A stretch of DNA of 64,000 nucleotides, taken from NCBI RefSeq assembly GCF_001411555.2, contig NC_049907.1:5030243-5094242 (forward strand). Reading direction: 5' to 3'. The notes under the pieces are model-generated. The model searched no databases, was not told the DNA's origin, and worked only from the letters and a program-made list of their open reading frames with translations. Numbering within the stretch: the stretch's first letter is position 1; every line of letters begins with the position of its first letter. This document shows, one piece after another, positions 35,569-46,650 of the stretch. Made by a program: the position numbers and the translations under genes. The DNA comes from Juglans regia (taxonomy: Eukaryota; Streptophyta; Magnoliopsida; Fagales; Juglandaceae).

Positions 35569-36123
35569 GTCACCAATAGTGGCAACCCAACCTTCCTGAC
35601 TAGAGATCCCAAGAAGAAGGTTCAATGGGAAGAACAAACTATTTGAGTGACTGGATAGCACTATTAAGATATTATTATAGGTTCATCCCAAAGATGTGAG
35701 TGCTACAAATGCAATGGCAAAGGAAAAGCGAAATGCTTTGAATGAGTCCAAGACTAAGGTGAGGTATTGAATTGCAGGTACTCTTGGAGGACTCACCTAT
35801 ATGAGTGTGACTGTGGGGCCGCAGTCTATGGCAATTGGGCTATTTCCTAGAGCGCTCATTAATCCAAGATACGGTGCATGGCTTTTATGCACCACCTTGA
35901 AATGAACCTGATATATGACGTACTATGTGTGTGGTGTGGAGAAGCCTGAGTTAAAGATTCTAGTTCAAGACTTGGTTCACCATGGATCTTTCAGATGGAA
36001 ACACACTAACACTAGGTAGACGTTCAAAGCCGCAAGCTACCTCTATTGATGCATAGTACTTAGTCCAAAGAAAGAAAATTGTATTCTATTCTGTTTTTTA
36101 AAATATTTTAATCAGGTGGGGGA

Positions 36124-36848
36124 TTTTTAGTTTTTCATCTTAAAAATGATTAAAATATTTGATGTAAAGTGAAAATAATGTGAACCATTATCATGTTCAA
36201 TGTATCGGTTCAGTTATCTAGATTTTGTGTCTTGATACTTGAACCAATGTATGCCTCTTAGAGATATGAGCCTTAACCGCTTCCCAACCAAACAAAGGGT
36301 TGTGTCCTTTGGTGAATTAGAAACATTTTCAATGTATTCTCTAATATTTGAGAAGTTGTGACTTCTCAAAAGTGCTCATTCATTTAAGTTATGATTTTTC
36401 ACAAACACCATTTCATTTATGTGATGTGACTTTTCACATGTACCATTTTATTTAAATAAGTTATGACTTTTCACATGCGACCTTTCATTCTCTATAAATA
36501 GGGAACCCCACCCACAAATTCATTAACTCCAAATTCTCTACAAAACTTAGAGAAACACCTTCTCATTCTCTTTGTCTTTCTTTCTTTGGGCTTTGGCTAT
36601 TTTATATCGGGTTCGAGGATCTCCTTTTGTGTGCACCGACGAGGAGATTAACGGGAACCGACGTTGTTGTATCTTGGGAATAGACTGTCAAAAAGCCTAG
36701 TGCATGTTTAATATTGGAGGCGGCGGAATCTACTCTAAGGAAAGCATCTATCACAACGTGCCTCAACACCGGGTTCTCTCTTTCAAATTTGTTCTTGTTA
36801 TTTTACATGTTCTCTAGTTTACAAAGCATTTCAGAATATTTCCCAACA
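36124..36848 (+). repeat. 3' LTR of Copia B
   Basis: This is the partner of 30841-31565, with the same TATA segment near 36491. Its first bases have mutated from TTGTTGG to TTTTTAG. Confidence 0.9.
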
Positions 36849-37563
36849 CTTCTTTGATCTTCTTGGTTTTTTGGGGTTCATTACTTGGCTGCAGCCTTCT
36901 GCTGGCATGGAAGGATACAGGCAATTATCACATGATATAGCTAGTTGCACAATTAGCAACTTGTTTAATTCTATGGAAACTATATAAGCAAGGTTGGCTT
37001 GTAACTCAGCCAGAGATCATGACGGCCGTGTTCTTTCAAACCTGACAATCAAGCTAACCAAATGATGTTATAACCATGCATGGAAATATTGCATGTTCCC
37101 ATACTGCAAGTAAAAATGAAGAAGGCTTAAATTTGTCGAGTGGTTAACTCCCCGGCCAATTGGGAGGGGAAAAAAAATGAAGCCTAGCATTATTGGAGTC
37201 TCTAAAGGGAACCTAAGCCGATTTGAACGTGTCGGGATATCTCAGTTAGTTCATCCATGGTTTCTCACTTTCTTTGGGATTGACACTAGTGTTCATTTAG
37301 AGCTTTCTAAAGTTAAAGTTGGGTTGCTCTTCATGTATTATCAGTTGGGAATTTCTCCTCCTCTTTTCATCTAACTCATCATCTTTATTGTAATTTGGCA
37401 GTTGAAAAAACAGGTTTGTCAAATTTGAGATGACGTTAATTAATTTTTTTCCGTGTCTTTAATATGTTGTAATTGTGTAAATATAGACCTTGTCTTTTTT
37501 TTTTTTTTTTTGGTTAATAGTTTGGTTATAAATTTGATAGAAAAAGGTTTTTATAATGCCTTG
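36849..37563. other. Gap between Copia B and Copia C
   Basis: The interval holds a short unrecognised 65-codon frame (37177-37374) and a T17 run near 37495-37511. No gene is supported. Confidence 0.5.
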
Positions 37564-37866
37564 TGTTAGCAGTAGGCATTATAATTTGCAATCAACGTTT
37601 GCAAATTGATTGCAGTGTAATGGCTAGACTATAAATAGTCCCTCTCAATTTGGTTTTGGGACCATTCGAAATACGCAAAAGCTCTCTTTTTATTTTCTCT
37701 TGATAAAATATTTAGGTTGTGAATTTGTTAAGTATTACTCTAATTTTATGCTACGTAGTACACTTCACTACTAAGAAAAAACGCTTGGCATTTGTCAAAT
37801 TGGAGAAATTTGTAGAGGAATATTATAAACTGAGCTTGAGGTATTTTTCTGTTGTGTTTTCTAACA
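37564..37866 (+). repeat. 5' LTR of Copia C (shortened)
   Basis: TGTTAGCAGTAGG to TTTTCTAACA, 303 bases. It lacks about 130 bases present in the 3' LTR (GC-rich GAGGGGCGCCCACGTGGG part and the following TAATGCCATA repeats). The TATA segment ACTATAAATAGTCCC is retained. Confidence 0.88.
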
Positions 37867-40248
37867 TTGGTATCATAGCTTTTATAATTACTTTTAGTTT
37901 AAAATATTTTATTTTCTCGCATATATATGCTTGAGGTTTGTCTAACTGTCATTTTTATCCTTTTTTTTTTTTATCTGGATATTAAAAAAAAAACTCTATT
38001 GGAGGTTCTGCGCGCACTTGAGGGGTGCTGCGCGCACCACAGGAGTCCCGCGAGCACCACAAGGGTGCAACGACTACTCCGAGCTTCGTTCTTCCGGTGA
38101 TGGGCAGTTGATTGAGCACCTGCAAGTTGTTAATGAAGAATAGGCACTATTCACGTGAACAGTGCCTTAGCTGGAGGTAGAAGATGACCTTAGGTCATTT
38201 GTTTTTCACTGGGCTTGGACCTCACAGCTCATTTTTTTTAATCAGGAATGGGCTAGGCGTTTTAGCCCAACACTTTTTTTTTCTTGAAAAAAAAGAAGGG
38301 CCTCGGCCTTTTTTTTTTGCTGCCCAGATAAGTTTGAGTCCATTTTTTTTTATTTTTGTACGAAGGAAAAAAAATGTCTAAGCGGTCTTTTTTTTTTTTA
38401 CTACACAAATAAGTTTGAGCCCATTTTTCGTATAAAGGAAATAAAAGTGAAAAAAGTGACACTTACGGGACTCAAACACATGACCACCTAGTGAAATTAA
38501 GGTGATAGGCACACCACTAGGCTGCAACTTCCTTTTAATTTAGATGAGGGTTTTAAATGTATTTGTTGTGCATTTATTTCGTTTCTATTAAAAAATATAT
38601 GTTTTTTTTGTTGCATGATTTAATATATACTTAGATATATTTCCTGTAATATTACATGTGATCTTTTATTTATTTTTTTAGATTAAATGTGATTACATGT
38701 GAATATATGATGATATTCATGCTTTTTTTTTATAATGTTATATTACATGTGATCATTTTTTTTTTTTATTAAATGTGATTACATGTATATGTGTATTGAA
38801 CATGTGGATATATGATTATTTTATCATGTATGAATGTTAGGCTTGAATGTTTAGACATTAGTCTTCATTTATTTTAGTGATAAAATAGATAATCCCCACT
38901 AAGTAGTCTTAGTTAGAGTTGTCAGTATAAATTGATAGGCTGAAAGAATTGCAGTGACTCCATTAAGAACTGTAAATGCACTATATAGTGATAACACCAT
39001 GGTAGCCCCGGTAAGAATTGTAAATGCACTGATGGAACAAGAAAAATGGACTGTAATGATCTTATATGAACCATCTTTGTAGACTGGCCCAATATGCTGT
39101 TGTGGTTGGTGTAGCTGTCCTTGTAAACTGGCCTAACATGTTACAGTGATTTTAGTAGGATCTGTATTTACGCGTGACTAGGACTAGGTGACTACTTTAG
39201 ATAGTGGGAGTATGATTGAGATTTATGATGATTAAATCTCCCATATTTGTTTTAAATTTGCGTAGGAATTAGGTTAGAAATTTAATAATTGGATATTGTG
39301 GCTCAATAGATGACTATGAAACCTAGCGATTTTTCAATCTTGCGACATGTCTAAATTATTCTTTTCCTAGCTTGGATGGACGCATCAAATTTCTTAGTTG
39401 TGTGTGTGTAATATCTCTTCTTTGCGTGTTGTAGTGAAATGGCATCCAAAAGTATATTTGTCAATTTAAACAAATGAGAGAAATTGCATGGGGAGAACTA
39501 TGACATATGGCATCGCAAGATCTAGTATGTCTTAGATGAACAAGAGGTCGTAGATGCCTTATCTCACTCCCTGACTAAGCCCAAGGAAAGGGGCTCAGAA
39601 CAACACAAGTTAGATGAATTAGCCTAAACTGAATGGGCTAAGAAAAATGGTGCGCGCGTATAATAATGTTAAGTATCATGCACAATGATCTAATGTGTGA
39701 GTTCGAGACCTATGACACTGCCCAAAGCATGTGGGAGGCTTTAAAGCTAAAGTTTGGTGGAACTTCAGCCACTAGGTTGCGTGGATTACCCATGAGGTTT
39801 GATTCTTATAAGATGCGCTCTGACCACATGATGAAGTAGCATTTTAGGGCTATGTCAACTATGATCCACTAACTTAAATCAGTAAGAAACAACCTGACTG
39901 ATGAACAACAAGTCCAGGCAGTGATAAGATCACTATTGAATTCTTGAGAGAATATGAGCCAGAAACTTACGCATAATGAGAATATCAAAGACTTTAATGA
40001 TGTCTCGTGTCACTTGGAATTGGAGGCTAAGCGCCTAAAGGCTGCTAAGCCCTATTATATAGCCTATGTGGTTGATTTTGGTTCACGTAAGGTAGGGGTA
40101 AAAACCGACATCGTTGGCGCGATTTTTGGGCAAAATCGACGCCGATCGACATCTAAAAAAATGGGGGAGGCGGAGGAGGACACCGATCGAGGCAGTTCTC
40201 TGGCAGTTCTCGGTCGGCGTCAGTTCTCTGGTGTTTTTACTGAGAGAA

Positions 40249-40255
<7 letters not shown>

Positions 40256-40294
<39 letters not shown>
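40256..40294. repeat. (GA)n microsatellite
   Basis: An uninterrupted AG/GA run inside the nested MITE. Confidence 0.95.
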
Positions 40295-40297
<3 letters not shown>

Positions 40298-40334
40298 GCA
40301 GAGATGAGATTCAAGAAGAAGAAGACTCGTCTCA

Positions 40335-40378
40335 AAACGACGCCGTTCCACTTAAACTTAAGTGGAACGGCGTCGTTT
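40335..40378. repeat. Perfect 21-bp inverted repeat
   Basis: Arms beginning AAACGACGCC and ending GGCGTCGTTT are exact reverse complements over 21 bases with a 2-base spacer (AC). A second, mutated version with the same spacer lies at 40480-40523, and a related 14 bp hairpin lies at 40412-40450. Confidence 0.95.
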
Positions 40379-43300
40379 CAGACTTATTTATTTTTTCTTA
40401 CATCCTTAATAAAATGACGCCGTTTGGTTTAATGTAAAACGGCGTCATTTCCATTATTTGTTGTAATGCTTATTAACTAAAACGACGTTGTTCCACTTAA
40501 ACTTAAGTGGAACGGCATCGTTTCGATAAGGGTATATTAAAAAAATAAAGGTTTTATTATATCGGTCGGTACAACAGTCCGTTCCTGCTTCAAACCGGGA
40601 CCGAAACCGCTAAACGTTGGTTTCTTTAAATTTCCACTCCACGCCGATCGGTTCTCCACCGGTTCCTGACGCGGCCAATCGGTTCGCGACGATGGCGGCC
40701 TGTGGCTTCGATTTTTGTACAGCCCTAGTGCAAGGCATTAAGGTGATGCCTTAGCGCAAGAAGTTCAAAATGGGGTAGCTGCTAGATAAGTTAAAAACGT
40801 GTCAGGAACTTCTCAGCACAGCAAGATGGGCAAGCGAGAGAAGAACAAGTCAAAATTAGAGTGTTTCAACTTTCAACTGCGAAATGAAATGCCACTTCGC
40901 TTGTGACTGCACTGAGCCGAAGAAGGTACACTCTGAGTTTTCTCGCATTATTTTTGTAACTAGCCATGTGATGGTTGCTCACTTCTATCATGTGTGGATT
41001 GTTGATTTAAGAGCGACCGAACACATAGCACGAGACAGAGTCAGATTTGTAGAGTATCGCCGAATTCCAGCTGGGAGTCGTGATATCAAGCTATGGAATA
41101 GAGCTCGCGTTGAGGTGCTGAGACTTGGTACCTATAAGCTAGACTTACAGTGTGGCCGCACTCTTTTCCTCCACAATGTGCCATACGCTTCCGAGATCTA
41201 TCAAAATTTACTTTTTGTATTTACTCTATTAAGACTTGGTTTTCAAATTATATTTTAAAACAATTATGTTTCATTTTATTTGGGTCATGTGTTTTATGGC
41301 AATGCTAGGCTTGGCCATATAGGGCAAGATAGAATGTGTTGGTTAACTAGAGAAGGCCTAATAGACAATCTCACTAAGGTCATATTGCCTACATGTGAAT
41401 ATTGTCTTATGAGAAAAGTCAAGAGAAAATCATTTAGAAAAGCCACTAGGGCATCTTTTCCACTGCAATTAGTCCATTCAGACATCTGTGATCCAATGAG
41501 TGTGAGGGCAAGCCACAGATGTGTCTACCTCATCATATTTATAGATGATTTTTTACGTTATGGTCATGTCTACTTAATCTCCCATAAATCTGAATTAGTT
41601 GAGTGCTTTAGGCGATATCTTAGAATGATTAAGAATCAGGTAGACAAGAGCTTAAAATCTCTAAGAACTGACGGAGGACGAGAATATCTCTCTAAGCAAT
41701 TTAAAAGACTCTGTGATGAAAAATGAATCAAAAAATAATTGACGATGCCAAGTACGCCGCAACAAAATGGCGTGGCGGATATGAAAAATCGAACACTGCT
41801 TGAGATGGTTAGGTCAATGATAGGGATGCACTTTTGACTGCTTCTTACATTTTTAACCGAGTGCCCTTCAAATCAGTAACTTCCGCCCATATGAGCTATG
41901 GACCGGCGAGAAACCCAATTTAAGTAATTTACGGCCATGTGGTTCAACGGGTTTTGTTCATAATCTTTCTCATACGTATGAGAAGTTAGGTCCTAGAGGG
42001 AAGAAGTGTATCTTTATAAGATACTCAGAACACTCTAAAGGGTATGTGTTAATAGGTGAACAATCTAATGGAAGTGTGACTAAGATTGAGTCACGACATG
42101 TGGATTTCATTGAAGATGAGTTTTCAAGTAGATATGAAGTTGATAGGAGTTTAGAACTTCATGAGATTGTGGAATAAGAGGAAAGTGCTCCAAAGAATTT
42201 AGTTGAGAATAAGGAAGAAATTTTTCAAACTCCTACAAATTATAAAATGGACTTGAATCCGAGTGGGAGCACACCACTTATCAATCAATCATAACAACTT
42301 CAGCCACGTAGAAGTACACGTGAAAGTATTCCCTATCATTGTTTTGAAATTGAAAAGGAATCTTTTATAGTAGCTCTGCATGATAACGACGAGCCTAGGA
42401 CAATTCATAAGGCTTTCTTATCTTCTATTAAAGATGAATGGATGAAAGTACTTAATGATGAAATTGAGTCTATGAAGACTAACCAGGTTTAGGATCTGGT
42501 TGATCTATAGACAGGGCGTAAGGTTATTGTGAACAAATGGATTCTAAAGGTCAAACACAAGTCGGATGGATCAATAGAAAGGTACAAATCTCGCTTGGTG
42601 ACGAAAGGATTTACCCAATAGAAAGGTATAGACTATAATAAAACTTTTTCACCAAGGGTGAGGTTTGCTCAATTCGTTTGATTCTAGCTATAGTAGCATA
42701 CATGGATTTGAAACTCTACCAGATGGACACTAAGACAACATTTCTCAAAGGAGAACTAGATGAGGAGATCTATATGGATCAACCCACGGGCTTTGTGGTC
42801 AAAGGTCAAAGGTCAAGAGCGCAAAGTGTGCAAGCTCAAACGATCTATATATGGCGTAAAGCAATTATCTAGACAATGGTATCTCGGATTCCATCAAGCC
42901 ATTCTCTCGAATGGGCTTACAATGATCATGGAGGACCATTATGTCTATGCCAAAAGGTCCAAGAAGAGTTTTATTATGTTGTCATTGTATGTTGACAACA
43001 TACTACTGGCTGGAAATGATAAAGATAGTCGCCACAAAATAATGGTTATCCTTCAATTTTGAGATGAAAGATATGGGTGAGGCATAATACATTCTGAGAG
43101 TTAAGATCTATAGAGATCGCTCAAAGAAATTTCTGTGTTTGTTCCAAAAAACTTACATAAAGAAAGTTCTCGAACACTTCTAAATGAGTGGATGTAAACC
43201 CATTGACACCTTTGTTGCAAGAAGCAAAAACTTTTCCAAAGAGTTGTATCCTAAGACTCAAAGATAAAAGGAAAAGATGGCTTGTGTCCCTTATGCTAAT

Positions 43301-45031
43301 GCTGTAGGTAGTCTGATGTACGCAATGATGTGTACTCGGCCTGACATATACTATGCAGTTGTCTTAGTGAGTAGATTCCGATCTAACCTTGGATTGGCTC
43401 ACTGGAAAGAAGTTAAGAAGATTATGCGATATCTCAATAGAACTGCGGACTATGTGTTGTGCTATCAAGGTTTAGATTTGCAACTAAGAGGTGACAGTGA
43501 TGCTGATTGAGACAGTGACCTAGATGAGTGCAAATCAACCACTAGGTATGTCTTTCTGCTTAACAAAAGTGTCATTACATGGACCAGCAAGAAACAACCC
43601 TATATAGTTTTATCCACCATGGAAGCAGAATACATACCTTGTTCTGCAGTAGTTCAAGAAGCAGTTTGGTTACGGAGGTTCCTTAAGCATTTAGACATTG
43701 GCACGGATACTTCAGATCCATTGACTATATTCTACGATAGCATGGCAGCTCTTGCATATGCTAAGGACTCAAAGTATCATAGAAGAACCAAACACATAGA
43801 TTTCAGATATTACTACATCAGAGACATGGTAGCACAAAAGGAAGTGGTTCTGAAACACCTTTGTATGAGTCGCATGGTTGTTGATCCCTTAACGAAGCCT
43901 ATAGCAAGAGATGTCTTTGAGGCTCATGTTAGGAATCTAAGACTGCGTAGACTGTAAATGTAATTTGTGTTTCAAATGACATTGAGATGTAACCTTTCAT
44001 TTGGGATATTAATACAATATGATTCAATTCTTATCTTTATCGTATTGTTTTTCTAATACACACACACAAGATATGTTAACAGGCTTAGATTAGCTTAATC
44101 ACACGAGCGATCGCCTCTAGTGCTTGAGTAGTGAGTAGAGATAAGACATTGTGTCCTTAAGTACTTGTCCAAATGGATAAGTTAGTTGATACAAAGATAT
44201 GTCGCCTTAGTGGGAGCTTAGATGAGGTCTATTGAGAAGACTATGCGTGGGTTACCCCGCCATCCATGTAGTCTATGGTTAGTCAGATGCAAGGTTCTCT
44301 TTGAAGCCTTGGAGGCATGCAAATAGAGGAACTCGGGTTAAACGCTTAAGGAGCAGTTAGACTAAGATCTGTACGGTGTTGATATGGACATATGCTCTTT
44401 AAGAAAGAGAAATTCACTGTAGCATGTGTTTCTTTTACATGTGCTTATTCGACCATATGAGTAAGTGAAAAGGTTTCCCTCTTTCTCATTGTGTGTCTCA
44501 TTTTTAAAGTGTCATTTACCTTTGACTATGTCACGAGATGGAGGTTGTGATATCTGCTACTTTGACATGTTATCTATGACCATAATTGATACAGTCTAAA
44601 GAGACATTACTGGGAAAGCAGTTCGACCAAAATTGAGTGATGTGAGTGCAAAGGGAAGACTCTTTGATATCGTATGTTCGATAGTATTTGCTGACGTCAA
44701 ACTATGATGCTACATCTTGGTAGTGACTAAGGTTGTGAACAAATTGAAATGATTTGGATGTAGTCAAGCATTATTCTGAGGGATTTTTTTTTTTAACTCA
44801 AGATGGTTCGAAAATACTTGATCTTGATGAGATCAAATGAGTCTAGGAAATGACCATACACTTTAGGGATATTACTATGTTGGTCTTCTCTAGGAGAGAT
44901 TTGGTGTATGTACTTCCACCATTCTATAAATATGCTTAGTGGTCGTACGACCTATTTACTTATATGAACAAGATTGAGAATATTAGAGAGATACAGACTT
45001 GTGATCATGCCCACTGTGTATGAGTGAGAGA

Positions 45032-45467
45032 TGTTAGCAGGAGGCAGGAGGGGCGCCCACGTGGGCTGACCCCCTCCCTTCATACTTACAAGTAATGTAA
45101 TGCCATACATTACTTGACTTGTAACAGATGGCTTAATGCCATATGTTACATTTTGCTTTAATTGCAGCTTGTAACGTCTGCAAATTGATTGTAGTATAAT
45201 GGCTGGCCTTCAGTGTGTAGGTGGACTATAAATAGTCCCCCTCAATTTGGTTTTGGGACCATCTGAAATATACAAGAGCTCTCTCTCTTTTTGTTCTCTC
45301 TTGATAAAATATTTAGGTTGTGCATTTGTTAAGTGTTACTCTAGTTTTATACTACATAATACACTTCGCCACTAATAGGAAACGCTTGGGATTTGTCAGT
45401 TTGGAGAAATTTGTTGAGCTATTTTATAAACTGAGCTTGAGGTATTTTTTCGCTGTATTTTCTAACA
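45032..45467 (+). repeat. 3' LTR of Copia C (full length)
   Basis: TGTTAGCAGGAGG to TTTTCTAACA, 436 bases. Preceded by GAGTGAGAGA, a weak polypurine tract. Confidence 0.88.
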
Positions 45468-45828
45468 CCTTAGTTTAGGAATCTTTCTTTGTAATATGGC
45501 AGTTTTTTTGCCATAATTATCATTATTAACATGGCATTTCTAGTGGTTTATTTGAGGAAGCAGTGATAAACGGACTAAATTGATAGGTGGAGTTAAAAAG
45601 CCCAAAGTGTAAATATTCAATGTTAGAGTTCACGAGTCATTCCCATGACAAAAAATTAAAAAAAAAAAAAAAACGAATAAAAGAAAGAGCTTTTGAACCA
45701 ATTTGTCTCCTAGTGCAAAATCATATGGACTATGTTAGTCATGCTTATAATCATTATAAAGAATAGGAAATGTCAAGAGCATAAAACTCACTAAAAACAT
45801 GGTAGATTAAAAGCTTAATATGTATGAA

Positions 45829-46250
45829 ATCACCATTTATTTTAAAAGTTTAAATTGATAGAAAAATATAAATTTTATTATTTATTTATATTTTAACACC
45901 CCTCATGTGTGAGCCAGACTCTCCTCAATGAGTGGTCCAATACGTGGAATATTTAATTAAAGTTACGTTTGGGTAGTGAAATGATTTCAGATGATTTGTA
46001 AATAATAGTAAAAAAGTAATGATAAAATATTGAATAGTAAAATGTAATGAAAAGTATGTGAAAATTAATGATAAACTATTAAATACTCCACTATCCAAAC
46101 ACAACCTAAATGATGTAGAGTGTAGAGTCAAAGTTTAAACTCAAGACATCTGCTTTGATATTATATGAAATCATCAATTGTTTCAAAAGTTTAAACTGAT
46201 GAGAAGAAATAGATTTTATTATTTATTTGATATCTTAACAATATCCAATA
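45829..46250. repeat. Diverged direct repeat split by a MITE
   Basis: The text TGAAATCACCATTTATTTTAA, AAGTTTAAATTGATAGAAAA, TTTTATTATTTATTTATATTT (45825-45895) recurs as TGAAATCATCAATTGTTTC, AAGTTTAAACTGATGAGAAG, TTTTATTATTTATTTGATAT (46165-46235). A MITE occupies 45962-46112 between the copies. Confidence 0.6.
45962..46112. repeat. MITE, GGTCTCGTTTG family, short copy
   Basis: The left end GTTACGTTTGGGTAGTG pairs with the right end CACTATCCAAACACAACC. Internal GATTTGTAAATAATAGTA text is shared with the copies at 7917 and 53322. Confidence 0.65.
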
Positions 46251-46650
46251 GTATAAAAGAGATTGAGAGAAAGTCATAAATGACCATTTCAAATACACTA
46301 CCACTAGAATCAACATGTGAGAGGAGAGAGTCATCTCACTATACCGTTGATATTCACCCATGACCAAAAAATTAATAGAAAGATTGTATGTGCTTTCCAT
46401 CTAAAAATGGCTAACCATATTGTAATAGCATACATAAGCTACCAATTTTGAAATATTTAATTTATAATCGAACTATTACTATTTGAAGTCATAGAGTAAT
46501 CTATCTAATTAAAATGGTTGAGATAGGTGAAAAATATATACTGCAACACAATCTTTAATTACGTGTGTATTCGAGGAAAAACTTTCCTTACGTGAACGTC
46601 TGCTGCATGCTCTGCTAGGGTTTTGTGCGCGGCGCTTGTCTTCGTGGGCT

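Larger units (their letters stand above)
30841..36848 (+). mobile_element. Copia LTR retrotransposon B (two 725-bp LTRs)
   Basis: The LTRs at 30841-31565 and 36124-36848 are equal in length and end in CCAACA. CTTCT flanks the element on both sides (30836-30840, 36849-36853). A polypurine tract GGTGGGGGA ends at 36123, directly before the 3' LTR. The internal order is gag, protease, integrase, RT, RNase H, so it is Copia. By eye the LTRs differ at roughly 4-5 percent of positions, younger than Copia A. Confidence 0.93.
40093..40727 (+). mobile_element. hAT-like MITE nested in Copia C gag
   Basis: The left end TAGGGGTAAAAAC pairs with the right end TTTTTGTACAGCCCTA. Flanks ACGTAAGG (40085-40092) and GTGCAAGG (40728-40735) agree at 5 of 8 bases and every mismatch is a transition, as expected of a decayed 8 bp duplication. 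Inside are a GA microsatellite (40256-40294), three hairpins (40335-40378, 40412-40450, 40480-40523) and CGGTTCC-rich ends. Related to 28143-28671. Confidence 0.8.
39439..43957 (+). pseudogene. gag-pol polyprotein of Copia C, broken and interrupted by a MITE
   Basis: The gag start ATG is at 39439 (MASKSIFVNLNK), but a TGA follows after 12 codons and more stops follow. Gag text (HNENIKDFNDVSCHLELEAKRLKAAKP) runs into the MITE at 40093 and resumes after 40727. The pieces that follow are protease (WIVDLRATEHIARD, with Asp-Ser/Thr-Gly lost), pre-integrase and integrase (ARLGHIGQDRM, VHSDICDPMS, RTDGGREYLS), RT (YQMDTKTTFLKGELDEEIY, and YVDN in place of YVDD at about 42993) and RNase H (RGDSDAD, MEAEYIPCSAV, RTKHIDFRYYYIRD). 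The end VDPLTKPIARDVF is intact, and the stop is at 43955-43957. Many stops and frameshifts make this the most decayed of the three Copia frames. Confidence 0.9.
37564..45467 (+). mobile_element. Copia LTR retrotransposon C, with a nested MITE
   Basis: The 5' LTR at 37564-37866 is followed at once by the primer-binding site TGGTATCATAGC (37868-37879, initiator tRNA-Met type). The 3' LTR is at 45032-45467. The flanks are CCTTG (37559-37563) and CCTTA (45468-45472), a target duplication with one transition. The 1.57 kb leader between the primer site and gag contains repeated CTGCGCGCAC text (about 38010-38035). Gag is split by a 635 bp hAT-like MITE. More than 1 kb without coding content lies between pol and the 3' LTR. 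Confidence 0.9.

Noticed and set aside
38184..38462. Frames in the Copia C leader rich in Phe and Lys
   Set aside because: They come from poly(T)/poly(A) tracts in the untranslated leader.
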